This document shows positions 34,402 through 45,645 of a stretch of DNA of 64,000 nucleotides, one piece after another. Origin of the DNA: an uncultured Tateyamaria sp. Lineage in GTDB: Bacteria; Pseudomonadota; Alphaproteobacteria; Rhodobacterales; Rhodobacteraceae. The translations under genes were made by a program, and so were the position numbers. The stretch lies in contig NZ_CANNES010000004.1 of the NCBI RefSeq assembly GCF_947503705.1, forward strand, positions 250,001 through 314,000, read 5' to 3'. The notes beneath the pieces were generated by a model that saw only the letters and a list, made by a program, of their open reading frames with translations, did no database searches and was not told the origin of the DNA. Every line of letters begins with the position of its first letter. Within the stretch, counting starts at the first letter, position 1.

Positions 34402-35498
34402 GCGCGCCGTGCCCATTCGTGGCAAATGTCACTGCCGACCCTTCGGACAGCGACCAGATCAAAGCGCGCCGCTTCTGCAAGCTTTCCCAACCCCAACGCG
34501 CCGATATTGGGCAGGCCTTCGGCCCCGATGGTCAGCCCAGCGGTAAAGCCCACCAACCGGTCCACCACGCCCGCCTCGATCATCGAGGCCGCAAGCGCGC
34601 TGCCGCCCTCGCAAAAGACGCGGGTCATGCCTTGGGCAGCGAGCTGTTTCAGGATGTCGCGGGGGTCCAGTTGGCTGCCGATGGTGGCACATGGCAAAAG
34701 GGTCGCGCCGAGGCCCCGCCACGTGTCCTGCAAAGCAGGATCCGCGTCGCGGCCATGGCACATCAGCACCGGCACTTCCCCCGCCGTGCGGGCCAGCGCA
34801 CCCATTAAGGGCACGTCCAGACGGCGCGAAATCACGACGCGGGTCGGCTGTTTTTCGATCCCCAAGCCGCGCACCGTCAACGACGGATCGTCCTGCCGGG
34901 CCGTGCCACCGCCGACCATCACAGCATCGTGGCGCGCGCGCATTGCATGGACCGCACGCCGCGCCTCGGCCCCGGTGATCCATTGGCTTTCGCCGGTGCC
35001 GGTAGCGATGCGCCCATCAAAACTGTTGGCCAGTTTCAGGGTCACAAAAGGGCGTTGCGCGGTGGTCTTGAGGAAAAAACCGGCATTGTCACGCGCGGCC
35101 TGATCCGCGCAAAGACCTGTCTCAACCTCAATACCCGCCGCACGCAGCATTGCGATGCCCGCACCGTTCACACGCGGGTCGGTGTCCTCGACCGCCACAA
35201 CGACACGCACCACGCCAGCCGCGATTAAAGCCTCGGCACAGGGCGGTGTCTGTCCGTGATGCGCGCAGGGTTCAAGGGTGACATAGGCGTCAGCGCCCTT
35301 CGCCGCATCACCTGCCTGGGCCAAGGCCACAACCTCGGCATGAGGGCGACCGCCCGCTTGTGTCCAGCCCCGCCCGACAATGCGCCCCGCCTTTACAATA
35401 ACGCAGCCCACCGCCGGATTGGGGGCAGTGGACCCAAGCCCGCGCCGCCCAAGGGACAGCGCAAGCGTCATGAACCGGGTGTCTGTGGCTGTGCTCAC
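34398..35498 (-). CDS. ribD: Bifunctional riboflavin biosynthesis deaminase/reductase
   Basis: A 366-residue enzyme performing two steps between the GTP cyclohydrolase II product and 5-amino-6-ribitylaminouracil phosphate. The deaminase half has zinc ligands HAE (in [10 protein letters not shown]) and [11 protein letters not shown]. The reductase half has [20 protein letters not shown] and [20 protein letters not shown]. The gene follows nrdR with a four-base overlap, and it is separated from the rest of the rib genes by the plus-strand capsule cluster. Confidence 0.95.
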   Translation of the reverse strand: MSTATDTRFMTLALSLGRRGLGSTAPNPAVGCVIVKAGRIVGRGWTQAGGRPHAEVVALAQAGDAAKGADAYVTLEPCAHHGQTPPCAEALIAAGVVRVVVAVEDTDPRVNGAGIAMLRAAGIEVETGLCADQAARDNAGFFLKTTAQRPFVTLKLANSFDGRIATGTGESQWITGAEARRAVHAMRARHDAVMVGGGTARQDDPSLTVRGLGIEKQPTRVVISRRLDVPLMGALARTAGEVPVLMCHGRDADPALQDTWRGLGATLLPCATIGSQLDPRDILKQLAAQGMTRVFCEGGSALAASMIEAGVVDRLVGFTAGLTIGAEGLPNIGALGLGKLAEAARFDLVAVRRVGSDICHEWARRA

Positions 35499-35962
35499 TC
35501 TTCAGACGGGTTGTCGGGCCGCAATTCAGCAACGAACTTGTCAAAATCGTCAGCCGCTTGGAAGTTCTTGTAAACACTTGCAAAACGCACGTAGGCCACG
35601 GTGTCGATCCGTTGCAGCGCCTCCATCACGATCTCGCCGATCTGCTTGGAGCCGATGTCGGTCTCGCCCATGGATTCCAACCTGCGCACGATGCCCGAGA
35701 TCATCTGGTCAATCCGCTCAGGATCAATCGGACGTTTCTGCATCGAAATCCGGATCGAGCGTTCCAGCTTGTCCCGATCGAAATCTTCGCGTTTTCCGTT
35801 GGATTTGATCACCACCAGATCGCGCAATTGCACGCGTTCATATGTGGTAAAGCGGCCTCCACAGGCCGGGCAAAAGCGCCTGCGCCGGATCGAAACATGA
35901 TCCTCCGCCGGTCGGCTGTCTTTTACCTGAGTATCAATATTTCCGCAAAACGGACAGCGCAT
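35495..35962 (-). CDS. nrdR: Transcriptional repressor NrdR
   Basis: A 155-residue regulator of ribonucleotide reductase genes. An N-terminal zinc ribbon ([17 protein letters not shown]...[19 protein letters not shown]) is followed by an ATP-cone domain (about residues 49-139, [14 protein letters not shown] and [20 protein letters not shown]) that senses dATP/ATP. Length and motifs are standard. First gene of nrdR-ribD. No NrdR box was seen in the window, so its targets lie elsewhere. Confidence 0.97.
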   Translation of the reverse strand: MRCPFCGNIDTQVKDSRPAEDHVSIRRRRFCPACGGRFTTYERVQLRDLVVIKSNGKREDFDRDKLERSIRISMQKRPIDPERIDQMISGIVRRLESMGETDIGSKQIGEIVMEALQRIDTVAYVRFASVYKNFQAADDFDKFVAELRPDNPSEE

Positions 35963-36061
35963 CGCCCATCCCCTTCTCGTTCATCCCGCCTGTAGTAGAG
36001 GTTTGCCCCTATTGCACGAAACTATACGAGGTTGACTAGGTTTTGGGTAGAGTAGAAATGA

Positions 36062-36080
36062 CACCGCTAGATAAGCGGTG
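36062..36080 (-). terminator. Rho-independent-like terminator
   Basis: CACCGCT-AGATA-AGCGGTG forms a perfect seven-pair stem with a five-base loop. Read on the minus strand it is followed by a T-rich stretch (TCATTTCTACT). It lies 11 bases past the stop of the secreted-protein gene at 36091-36528 and probably ends its transcript before nrdR. Confidence 0.6.
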
Positions 36081-36090
36081 CCATGGAGAC

Positions 36091-36528
36091 TCAGCGACGT
36101 AGCAAGCGACCGTCTTCGGTGCGTACGCGTACACTCTGCGCGCGATTGCTGCGGCACAATGCATAGGCATGTGACATGCTAAACGTCTGACCCGCCCGCT
36201 TGACACCTTGGGACACAGAATTGAAGGCACCGGCGACAGGTTCTGTCGTAAAAACAACGCCCTTTCGGCCTGGCGCTGTTTGCGCAGGCCCGCGTGCAAC
36301 TTCGATATAGAGGTCACCGCCGCGCTGTCCCAACGCTTTGCGCGTATACAATCCTGCCGCACACCAAATCTGCGTACCAGCAGCGCCGTCATCTTCGATG
36401 ACTTCAAAGCTGTTGGCGTCAATGGTGTTGACCGGAAGGGTAACGCGCTCGCGCACAAAATTTCTGTCCTGGGCGTGGCCCATGGTTGGCACTGTGACGA
36501 GGGCGGCAAGGGCGAGGTGTTTCAACAT
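36091..36528 (-). CDS. Secreted protein of unknown function (145 aa)
   Basis: A 145-residue protein with signal peptide MLKHLALAALVTVPTMGHAQ. The mature part (DRNFVRERVTLPVNTIDANSFEVIEDDGAAGTQIWCAAGLYTRKALG...) has two cysteines, in WCAAG and LCRSN, that could pair, and a basic C-terminus. It looks like a small conserved roseobacter periplasmic protein, with no named family. AGGAG lies eight bases before the chosen ATG. A terminator hairpin follows. Confidence 0.72.
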   Translation of the reverse strand: MLKHLALAALVTVPTMGHAQDRNFVRERVTLPVNTIDANSFEVIEDDGAAGTQIWCAAGLYTRKALGQRGGDLYIEVARGPAQTAPGRKGVVFTTEPVAGAFNSVSQGVKRAGQTFSMSHAYALCRSNRAQSVRVRTEDGRLLRR

Positions 36529-36616
36529 GACAAGGCTCCTGTTTCGCTTCTCAAGATAGGGGCGCGCGCCCGTATTCAAAGTCACAGTGCCGTCAAAACC
36601 ATTGCAGCCTGCCACT

Positions 36617-37024
36617 TCAGGCCAAATGGGCCACGACTTGTCGGGTCTTGGGCGCGTCCCGGTGCTCGAACAGGTAGATCCCCTGCCATGTGCCCAAAAC
36701 TGGACGACCTCGCGCCACGGGAATTGTCAGGGTGACGGGCAACATCGCCGCCTTGATGTGGGCAGGCATGTCATCGGGGCCCTCATAGGTGTGGGTAAGG
36801 TAGGACATCGACGGATCGGTTGTCGGCGGCACAAGGCGTTTGAAAAACTGCGTCAGATCCGTTTGCACTTCTGGATCAGCACTTTCCTGGATCAGGAGTG
36901 AACAGGATGTGTGCCGCACAAACAGGGTCAACAGCCCATTCCCCTCGGCCCAGCCGACGACGTCACGCGTAAATTCATACAGGCCCTGGCCCGCAGTCTG
37001 GAGCGTAAAAACCGTTTGCTTCAT
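36617..37024 (-). CDS. YjbQ-family protein (secondary thiamine-phosphate synthase type)
   Basis: A 135-residue protein of the YjbQ/UPF0047 family, recognised by FVRHTSCSLLIQESADPEVQTDL, TYEGPDDMPAHIKAAM, and GTWQGIYLFEHRD near the end. Members have weak thiamine-phosphate synthase activity; the physiological role is unsettled. The start MKQTVFTLQ was chosen to match the family N-terminus. The gene lies between a HlyU-like gene and a secreted protein, all on the minus strand. Confidence 0.9.
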   Translation of the reverse strand: MKQTVFTLQTAGQGLYEFTRDVVGWAEGNGLLTLFVRHTSCSLLIQESADPEVQTDLTQFFKRLVPPTTDPSMSYLTHTYEGPDDMPAHIKAAMLPVTLTIPVARGRPVLGTWQGIYLFEHRDAPKTRQVVAHLA

Positions 37025-37052
37025 GACATGATGGCCCGAACCGACGGCAACG

Positions 37053-37331
37053 TCATCGGAAAATGCGGTCGCCCTGTTCGTCGATGACCTGTTTGGCCTT
37101 ACTGATCGACGCCTCATTCGCACCCTCAAGATCGCCCAGCGTATCGGCGCGGATCAGAGTGTGGCTTTTGACAGTGCCGTCCACTTCTTTCTCGATCCGG
37201 GCAGAGATGCGGAATTGAGTACCTTCCCGCTGTGGCGTCGGCGTGATCTTGAACCCTTCATAGATCTCGGACGCAGGCTCTGACGCTTTTGCTGACCCAC
37301 CGCCGCCAAAGAGCTTTTTCAGAAACGACAT
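37053..37331 (-). CDS. HlyU-family small regulator
   Basis: A 92-residue protein that begins MSFLKKLFGGGGSAK and contains IYEGFKITPTPQREGTQFRISARIEKEVDGTVKSHTLIRADTL, matching the HlyU domain named for a Vibrio haemolysin activator. Whether the alphaproteobacterial members regulate transcription is not known. It sits 67 bases downstream of rpoD and 28 bases upstream of yjbQ-like. Confidence 0.85.
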   Translation of the reverse strand: MSFLKKLFGGGGSAKASEPASEIYEGFKITPTPQREGTQFRISARIEKEVDGTVKSHTLIRADTLGDLEGANEASISKAKQVIDEQGDRIFR

Positions 37332-37398
37332 CGGTGGTCCCTATGTTTTTGAGCGCCGGACGACCACAGTGAAAGGACCGCCTGGCGACTGTCTTGGG

Positions 37399-39384
<1,986 letters not shown>

Positions 39385-39410
39385 CCTGGGCTCCTTCATC
39401 GGGGCTCAAT

Positions 39411-39464
39411 AGTGATTCGCTTGCCCGAATCACTTAAGAGAATCATTCATGCTTTGGGTGATTC
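39411..39464. promoter_or_regulatory. Cluster of four GANTC sites in the rpoD leader
   Basis: GATTC at 39414-39418, GAATC at 39427-39431, GAATC at 39440-39444 and GATTC at 39460-39464 fall within 51 bases, between 30 and 80 bases upstream of the rpoD start. GANTC is the target of the cell-cycle methyltransferase CcrM in alphaproteobacteria. Two sites lie in a nine-base inverted repeat, AGTGATTCG-N6-CGAATCACT at 39411-39434, and a second small hairpin GGGTG/CACCC follows. Together they look like a methylation-sensitive or structured regulatory region. Confidence 0.5.
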
Positions 39465-39512
39465 GGCCACCCGTGTACCGTCATTTTCTTAAGGTTTTGA
39501 GGCCAAAACGCA

Positions 39513-41462
39513 TCACCGCCCCGGCTTGGAAAACCTGATCGTCTCCATCAATGCCGCAAAGGCATCTCGTTCGCTTCGGCTGATATCCGCACCGTTCTCA
39601 CCGGTTTCGTATTCGGTATCGTCCTCGCCCCCGCTGCGTGTTGCGTTCGCTGCCGCCTCAGCCGCTTGACTGAGCCGCCATGTCACACCTTCATCCGCAA
39701 GACCAGCAAGGTCCTGAACCGCATCCGCGATCTCGGCGTCCAATCCCTGTGCCGCGCTGAGTTTTGCGAGCTCTTCGGCCACGGTCATCCGTGCCATGTC
39801 GGCGTCGCCCGGTGTGCGGATACAGGGGATAATAGCCAAATGGCGCGAAGAGAGCATGTTATCAAGGGCATCGGGGCCAAGTGCGGCAAAAATCTTTTCG
39901 CGCAACACCCCTGCACCGCCATGGGCATGACGCAGAATCAGGTCCCGCAGGATGGCGTGATCAGGGTCATCGCAGCCCAGACTTTCCAGCCCGCTTTCAA
40001 AGTCTTCTGCCACTTCGGGGGTGCAGATCAGTGCCGCGAGGATCACGGCCTCGCGCAGGTATACCGACAGATGATCGTCGCCCGCCGTGGCCAGCACCGA
40101 AGATTTCGTGGTCGGCATCGCCGATTGTGGCGGTTGCCACCTACCGCTACTCTTACGCGCCCCGCCGTTTCGGTTCTGGGGACGAAACAGCTGCCAGCGC
40201 AGATCCTTGATCGCCTGCCCGTAATGTTGGCGAATCGACGGATCCTGGATCCGCTTGATCTTGTCGCGCAGCGCCAGGTCCAGCGCCGCCTTACGCTCCG
40301 GGCTGTCAAAGTCGCGCCCCTCAGTTTCGCGCTGCCACAAAAGGGTGACCATCGGGATCGCACCGTCGAGCAGCTTCTGAAGCGCGGGCGCCCCTTGGGC
40401 CTTGAGCAGATCATCGGGGTCTTGCCCCTCTGGCATCAGTGCAAAGCGCAGGGACTTGCCCGCCTCCAGCAGCGGCAATGCCAGATCGATCAATCGCATC
40501 GCGGCACGGAGGCCTGCCGTATCCCCGTCCAGCGCAATGATTGGTTCAGGCGAGACCCGCCACATCATCTGCAACTGGTGTTCGGTCACGGCAGTACCAA
40601 GGGGGGCTACCGACGCGCCAAAGCCGTGTTCGGCCAAGGCGATCACATCCATGTACCCTTCGGCCACGATCAGAGGTTGGCCCTTACCCGCTGCCGTGCG
40701 GGCGGGCCCATGATTGTAGAGGCTGCGGCCCTTGTCAAACAGCTCGGTCTCGGGCGAATTCAGGTATTTGGCGTTATCATTCGGGTCCATCGCCCGCCCG
40801 CCAAAGGCGATGCAGCGCCCACGCGCGTCGCGAATAGGGAACATGATGCGGCCGCGGAACGTGTCGTAGGGCTTGCCGCCTTTTTGCGAGGGCTTTGCCA
40901 GGCCCGCGCCGAGGATCAGATCATCCTCAACCCCTTTGGCCTTGAGAGCATCCCAAAGCCCCTGCCAGGCATCCGGTGCGAACCCGATTTCCCAACGGTC
41001 CAGCGCCGCTGCACTCAGGCCTCGACGATCCAGATAAGCGCGTGCGTCCGTTGCGGCGCCGGTTTTGAGCTGCAGCCGGAAATGCTGCACTGCCTGTTCC
41101 ATTACCTCTGCCAAAAGGGTCCGGCGGTCGGCCTTTTCCTGCGCCCTTGGGTCGCGTTCGGGCATAGGCATACCCGCCTCACCGGCGAGTATCTCTACCG
41201 CTTCCATGAAACCTACATTCTCGGTTTCGCGGACAAAGCTGATGGCGTCACCTTTGGCGTGACAGCCAAAGCAGTAGTAATAGCCCTTGCGATCATCCAC
41301 ATGGAACGACGCGGTCTTTTCATGATGAAACGGGCACGGGGCCCAGAGGTCGCCCTTACCCTGGTTTGACTTGCGCGCATCCCACATGACCTTGCGGCCC
41401 ACGACCTGTCCCAATGACAGGCGCGTCCTCAATTCGTCCAAGAATCCAGGGGGCAGGCTCAT
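39513..41462 (-). CDS. dnaG: DNA primase
   Basis: A 649-residue primase. The N-terminal zinc-binding domain has CPFHHEKTASFHVDDRKGYYYCFGC (residues about 43-67). The catalytic core carries RIMFPIRDARGRCIAFGGRAMD and the TOPRIM motifs VAEGYMDVIAL and ALDGDTAG. The C-terminal third is the helicase-binding domain. Length is typical for alphaproteobacteria. Transcribed toward rpoD with 128 bases between. Confidence 0.96.
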   Translation of the reverse strand: MSLPPGFLDELRTRLSLGQVVGRKVMWDARKSNQGKGDLWAPCPFHHEKTASFHVDDRKGYYYCFGCHAKGDAISFVRETENVGFMEAVEILAGEAGMPMPERDPRAQEKADRRTLLAEVMEQAVQHFRLQLKTGAATDARAYLDRRGLSAAALDRWEIGFAPDAWQGLWDALKAKGVEDDLILGAGLAKPSQKGGKPYDTFRGRIMFPIRDARGRCIAFGGRAMDPNDNAKYLNSPETELFDKGRSLYNHGPARTAAGKGQPLIVAEGYMDVIALAEHGFGASVAPLGTAVTEHQLQMMWRVSPEPIIALDGDTAGLRAAMRLIDLALPLLEAGKSLRFALMPEGQDPDDLLKAQGAPALQKLLDGAIPMVTLLWQRETEGRDFDSPERKAALDLALRDKIKRIQDPSIRQHYGQAIKDLRWQLFRPQNRNGGARKSSGRWQPPQSAMPTTKSSVLATAGDDHLSVYLREAVILAALICTPEVAEDFESGLESLGCDDPDHAILRDLILRHAHGGAGVLREKIFAALGPDALDNMLSSRHLAIIPCIRTPGDADMARMTVAEELAKLSAAQGLDAEIADAVQDLAGLADEGVTWRLSQAAEAAANATRSGGEDDTEYETGENGADISRSERDAFAALMETIRFSKPGR

Positions 41463-41504
41463 GTCTTTAATATTGGGGCTTAAGGTCCGAAAGTCGAGGG
41501 GACC

Positions 41505-41807
41505 CTATTGCTGCAAGCACAGCTCTTCCCACGCGGCACCAAGGTCTTCGTTGCGGATAATCCGCCGCTTTTGTTCATAAACCCAAGGTGTGATCAGCGG
41601 TATGGTCGCATTGTAATTTTCTGGCCATTCGGGCGAAGAGGCCAATAGGTGGTCCGTCACGTCCCGCTCTGCCACCCGGTCAAGGCGCGCCTGCTGTATG
41701 GCCGATACGACCTGAGCCTGAATGGCACATTTTTCGTCCAGATTTTCAATGGCAAAGGCAGGCGATGCCAGCATCAAGGCGGCACAGGTTAGGGTAAAAC
41801 GGGTCAT
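41505..41807 (-). CDS. Small secreted protein of unknown function (100 aa)
   Basis: A 100-residue protein starting MTRFTLTCAALMLASPAFAIEN, a Sec signal peptide with an AFA cleavage site. The mature chain is helical, with two cysteines (EKCAIQ and ELCLQQ) near its ends that could link. No family recognised. The start was placed at the signal peptide. It lies between soxG and dnaG on the same strand, with short gaps, but is unlikely to be part of either function. Confidence 0.7.
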   Translation of the reverse strand: MTRFTLTCAALMLASPAFAIENLDEKCAIQAQVVSAIQQARLDRVAERDVTDHLLASSPEWPENYNATIPLITPWVYEQKRRIIRNEDLGAAWEELCLQQ

Positions 41808-41844
41808 GAAACGCTCCGGCAACAGGGAATCGGTTTGCGCCAAC

Positions 41845-42390
41845 CTATCCCCGTGCCGCCACGCTTTCCATCGCCCTTTGCAGATCGTGCAGTAACGTCC
41901 GCGCCATCGAACGAAACACCATCACCACAAAGCTTTGCGGCCCCGTGCGCGTGATCGACCCGTTCATGTGCTGCACGAGGCTGCGCGCTGTATGCCCCCG
42001 TTTGAAGCTGGCGGCACGCAGATCAACAGGCACCATACGTGCCAGCACATCTTCTGCGCCGTCACCCGACAGTTGCACAGCGGTCCACGCATCCGATTGC
42101 AACGTCAACGCGGCATAGGCGTTCAGCGCGGCATCGGGTTCAGGTCCGGCCAGCATCACCATCTCGCGCCCGAACCATATAGCGCGCGCGCCTTCTTTGC
42201 CCGTGGCCCGGTTCGGCCCCGGCAAGGCCATGCCATGGGCCGCCTTCAACGCCTCGCTCAACGCTTTGCCCTGTCCCTTGTAGGGCGCGATCGAAGTCAG
42301 AACCCCCAGATCAACCTCCGCCAGGGTGACGGTGCCGATGGTCATTGGGGCCATGTCATCCAAGGGGGTTTGCGCGCGCAACTCAACCAC
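41845..42390 (-). CDS. soxG: Sarcosine oxidase, gamma subunit
   Basis: A 181-residue subunit of the heterotetrameric sarcosine oxidase. It starts VVELRAQTPLDDMAPMTIGTVTL and includes LGVLTSIAPYKGQGKAL and MVPVDLRAASFKRGHTARSLVQHM, typical of SoxG. The GTG at 42390 is preferred because GGAGG lies about eight bases upstream and the overlap with soxA is then only eight bases; an ATG at 42414 would overlap soxA by 32 bases and lacks such a site. Confidence 0.9.
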   Translation of the reverse strand: MVELRAQTPLDDMAPMTIGTVTLAEVDLGVLTSIAPYKGQGKALSEALKAAHGMALPGPNRATGKEGARAIWFGREMVMLAGPEPDAALNAYAALTLQSDAWTAVQLSGDGAEDVLARMVPVDLRAASFKRGHTARSLVQHMNGSITRTGPQSFVVMVFRSMARTLLHDLQRAMESVAARG

Positions 42391-45313
42391 GGGTCCGCCC
42401 TCCTTCTGGATCAAAGAACACTGGATTGCACAGCTCTACCTCGGTTTCGATCTCGCGCAGGTGATCGACCATTCGCAAGGTCTCCCCATGTCGGGTCACC
42501 CCGTCTTTGACAAAGCCGAGGCCCAGAAAATGGCCCAGCGTCGGCGAGAACCCAACTGAAGTGATGTAACCCTGGTCATGAGCAGGCGCGGCGTCCTCTC
42601 CGGGCGTGTAGATATGTGCGCCCGCAGTCAGTTGTTTTACCGGCCCCAACGGCTTCAGGCCCACCAATTGGGGCCGCCCCTCGGCCACCAGACCGGGGCG
42701 TCCGGCCATGGTCTTGCCGATGCAGTCCTTTTTGGCCGAGATCATGCGCGCCATCCCCAGGTCACTGGCCGTCACCCGCCCGTCAATTTCCGAGTGGGTG
42801 ATGAAGCCCTTTTCAATACGCAACACATTCAGCGCCTCCATCCCGTAGGCACCGCCTGCCATCGCCTTGGCACGCGCCAAGAGGAGCTCAAAGAGGCTTG
42901 CACCATAGCGCGACGGCACCGCCAGTTCATAGGCATGCTCGCCCGAGAACGAGATGCGGAAAAGCCGCCCCGTTACACCCTGTACCGACACCGGGCCGCA
43001 GGACATGAAGGGCCAGGCCTCGTCGTCGATAGGGGTGTCGAGAATTCCGTTCAGCAGATCGCGGGCCAGTGGCCCTGCAACCGCAAACTGCGCCCACTGT
43101 TCCGTTACGGACACAATCCGCACATCCCATTCAGGACGCAGAGCCTGGGTCACAAATTCCAAGTGACGCATGACCTGACCGGCCGCCGCTGTGGTCGTCG
43201 TCATCACATAGTGATCGGGACCAAGCCGCGCGGTTGTCCCATCGTCCATGACAAACCCGTCCTCGCGCAGCATCAGGCCATAGCGCACACGCCCTTCTTT
43301 GAGGGTGGAGAACATGTTGGTGTAGACAAAATCGAGCAGGCGGGCGGCATCTGGTCCCTGAATGTCGATCTTGCCCAGGGTGGACACATCACACACCCCC
43401 ACGGCATTGCGGACATAGCCTACCTCGCGATCACAGGATTGCCGCCAGGTCGTTTCTCCTTCTAACGGGAAATAAGAGGGACGATACCATTGCCCCGCCT
43501 CGATCATCGGGGCGTTGGCGGCGACACTCGCGGCATGGCTGGTGGTGAAGCGTTCAGGGGCAAAGCCTTTGCCCTGCGATCCCGCACCCAGCGCGGCCAG
43601 CGCCACCGGGCAATAGGGTGGGCGGAAGGTCGTTGTTCCTGTTTCGGGAATGCCCCGACCAGTCGCATCGGCCAACAGCGCCAGTGCCGTCACGTTGGAA
43701 TTCTTGCCCTGATCCGTCGCCATCCCTTGAGTGGTATAGCGTTTCATATGCTCGACGGAGGTGAAGTTCTCCACGGCCGCCTGCTTGACGTCTTTCACGC
43801 TCACATCGTTCTGGAAATCAAGCCAGGCGCGCCCTTTACCCGGTACCGCCCACAAAGGCGCGACGCTGTAGGGGGTGGCATCCGCCTCGGGCATCGCGAC
43901 ATCCGCAACCGTCATGCCAAGCGCCTTGATGCTAGCCGTGGCCGCATCAACGCCCTCGCGCAAACAATCCGCCGTGGCAAAGGCGCCATTACAGGCGCCA
44001 GCCGTTTCCATGCCCGGAATAGACCCGGGCGTCGGGACAAAGCTGGCAATGTCAGGGGCCCAGGTCGGACGGCCATTCATGTGGCAGGTCAGGTGCACAC
44101 TGGGGTTCCAGCCACCGGATACGGCCAGACAGTCAGTCGCCAGACGCTCCGTCCCGCTTTGCGCCTCAAAGGTGATGGATTCCAGGCCATGACGCCCCTG
44201 GCTGCCCGTGACCATAGCCCCTGCGTAAATCGGATAATCGCCCAGCGGCTGCGCGTCCTCGCGGCTGTCGATGACACCCGCAATATGAACACCGGCCGCC
44301 TGCATATCCACAGCCGTGCGGTGCGCGTCGTCATTGTTTGCAAATACGGTGACGGCCTTGCCCGGCGCCACGCCCCAGCGGTTCAGGTACGCACGCACTG
44401 CACCGGCCCCCATGATCCCGGGTCGATCATTGTTCTCAAAGGCGATGTGCCGCTCAACCGCGCCTGCGGCCAAAACCGACCGGCGCGCCGCAATACGCCA
44501 GAAGGTTTCCTTGACCCCGCCCTTGGGCATGTCGCGGTGATGGCAAACACGCTCCAACGCGCCAAAGGTACCGCTGTCATAAGCGCCCGTGACCGTTGTG
44601 CGGGTCATTAGACGGACATTGTCCATGGCCTCCAATGTTGCGACCATCTCAGCCGCCCAATCGGTGCCCGGTTTGCCATCTACGTCCAAAGTCTCGGCGT
44701 TCAGACGACCGCCCATCACGCTGTCCTCGTCCGCCAAAATCACATCCGCACCGGACTGTGCCGCGACCCAGGCCGCCATCAGACCGGCAGGCCCTGCACC
44801 AATGACCAGAAGGTCACAAAAGGCATAGGCCTTCTCATAGTGATCGGCGTCCTTTTGACCGCTCAGCGCCCCCAAACCCGCCGCACGGCGGATGATCGGT
44901 TCATAGAGCTTTTCCCAAAAGGCTCGCGGCCACATGAAAGTCTTGTAGTAAAACCCAGCGCCCAGAAATGGGGCCGCCAGGTCATTCACCGCCATCGCGT
45001 CATACCGCAACGAGGGCCAGGCATTCTGGCTGCGCGCCTCAAGCCCGTCATAGATTTCCTGCACGGTCGCGCGCACGTTGGGATCGGCGGCCGGACCACG
45101 CCCAATCGTAACCAGCGCATTGGGCTCTTCCGACCCTGCGGTCAAAATCCCGCGCGGACGGTGGTATTTGAACGACCGCGCCACCAGGCGGATGTCATTG
45201 GCCAACAGCGCCGAGGCGAGCGTATCGCCGGAAAATCCCCGATAGGTATTACCGTCGAACGTAAAGGAAACCGGGCGCGTGCGATCGACGAGGCCTTTGC
45301 CATCCACTCTCAT
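42383..45313 (-). CDS. soxA: Sarcosine oxidase, alpha subunit
   Basis: A 976-residue subunit that oxidises sarcosine to glycine with transfer of the one-carbon unit to tetrahydrofolate. The N-terminus is a ferredoxin-like 2Fe2S-type domain (FTFDGNTYRGFSGDTLASALLAND), followed by an NAD/FAD-binding region (DLLVIGAGPAGLMAAWVAAQSGADVILADED) and a C-terminal aminomethyltransferase (GcvT-like) domain (CDVSTLGKIDIQGPDAARLLDFVYTN..., and EKGFITHSEIDGRVTASDLGM) that binds folate. Length is normal. Overlaps soxD by ATGA. Confidence 0.96.
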   Translation of the reverse strand: MRVDGKGLVDRTRPVSFTFDGNTYRGFSGDTLASALLANDIRLVARSFKYHRPRGILTAGSEEPNALVTIGRGPAADPNVRATVQEIYDGLEARSQNAWPSLRYDAMAVNDLAAPFLGAGFYYKTFMWPRAFWEKLYEPIIRRAAGLGALSGQKDADHYEKAYAFCDLLVIGAGPAGLMAAWVAAQSGADVILADEDSVMGGRLNAETLDVDGKPGTDWAAEMVATLEAMDNVRLMTRTTVTGAYDSGTFGALERVCHHRDMPKGGVKETFWRIAARRSVLAAGAVERHIAFENNDRPGIMGAGAVRAYLNRWGVAPGKAVTVFANNDDAHRTAVDMQAAGVHIAGVIDSREDAQPLGDYPIYAGAMVTGSQGRHGLESITFEAQSGTERLATDCLAVSGGWNPSVHLTCHMNGRPTWAPDIASFVPTPGSIPGMETAGACNGAFATADCLREGVDAATASIKALGMTVADVAMPEADATPYSVAPLWAVPGKGRAWLDFQNDVSVKDVKQAAVENFTSVEHMKRYTTQGMATDQGKNSNVTALALLADATGRGIPETGTTTFRPPYCPVALAALGAGSQGKGFAPERFTTSHAASVAANAPMIEAGQWYRPSYFPLEGETTWRQSCDREVGYVRNAVGVCDVSTLGKIDIQGPDAARLLDFVYTNMFSTLKEGRVRYGLMLREDGFVMDDGTTARLGPDHYVMTTTTAAAGQVMRHLEFVTQALRPEWDVRIVSVTEQWAQFAVAGPLARDLLNGILDTPIDDEAWPFMSCGPVSVQGVTGRLFRISFSGEHAYELAVPSRYGASLFELLLARAKAMAGGAYGMEALNVLRIEKGFITHSEIDGRVTASDLGMARMISAKKDCIGKTMAGRPGLVAEGRPQLVGLKPLGPVKQLTAGAHIYTPGEDAAPAHDQGYITSVGFSPTLGHFLGLGFVKDGVTRHGETLRMVDHLREIETEVELCNPVFFDPEGGRTRG

Positions 45314-45573
45314 CGCTTGACCTCCGTCGCCAGCTCGGCACCCGTAACCTCATGGGTCACCGTATTGCGCGACACGCGCAACCAGGCCCCACAGCCCGCA
45401 TCATGGCTCCAAAGCTCGTGATGATCCCCTGGCACATTGGCGCGCAGGTAGAGATAATCGTCCCAAGCCGCTTCCCCTGCATCCGGGTCCGGGCGGTGCA
45501 GCATCACATCCGCGCCCTGATAGTAAAATTCGCGATGATCCCGTTCACCACAGATCGGACAGGGCAACCGCAT
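45310..45573 (-). CDS. soxD: Sarcosine oxidase, delta subunit
   Basis: An 87-residue zinc-binding subunit of the heterotetramer. It begins MRLPCPICGERDHREFYYQGADV and has the remaining ligand region HDAGCGAWLRVSRNT; the Cys-Pro-x-Cys pair and the later His/Cys coordinate zinc. GAGGAG precedes the ATG. Between soxB (72-base gap) and soxA (ATGA overlap), the standard soxBDAG order. Confidence 0.96.
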   Translation of the reverse strand: MRLPCPICGERDHREFYYQGADVMLHRPDPDAGEAAWDDYLYLRANVPGDHHELWSHDAGCGAWLRVSRNTVTHEVTGAELATEVKR

Positions 45574-45645
45574 CAGACGTCTCCTCGGGGGCGATCCCCC
45601 AGCTTCATTGTTTCAAAAATATGCAAATCCGACATGGCCAACCCC

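Noticed and set aside
39666-41369. A 567-codon plus-strand open frame opposite dnaG
   Set aside because: Antisense to intact dnaG; no domain or start signal.
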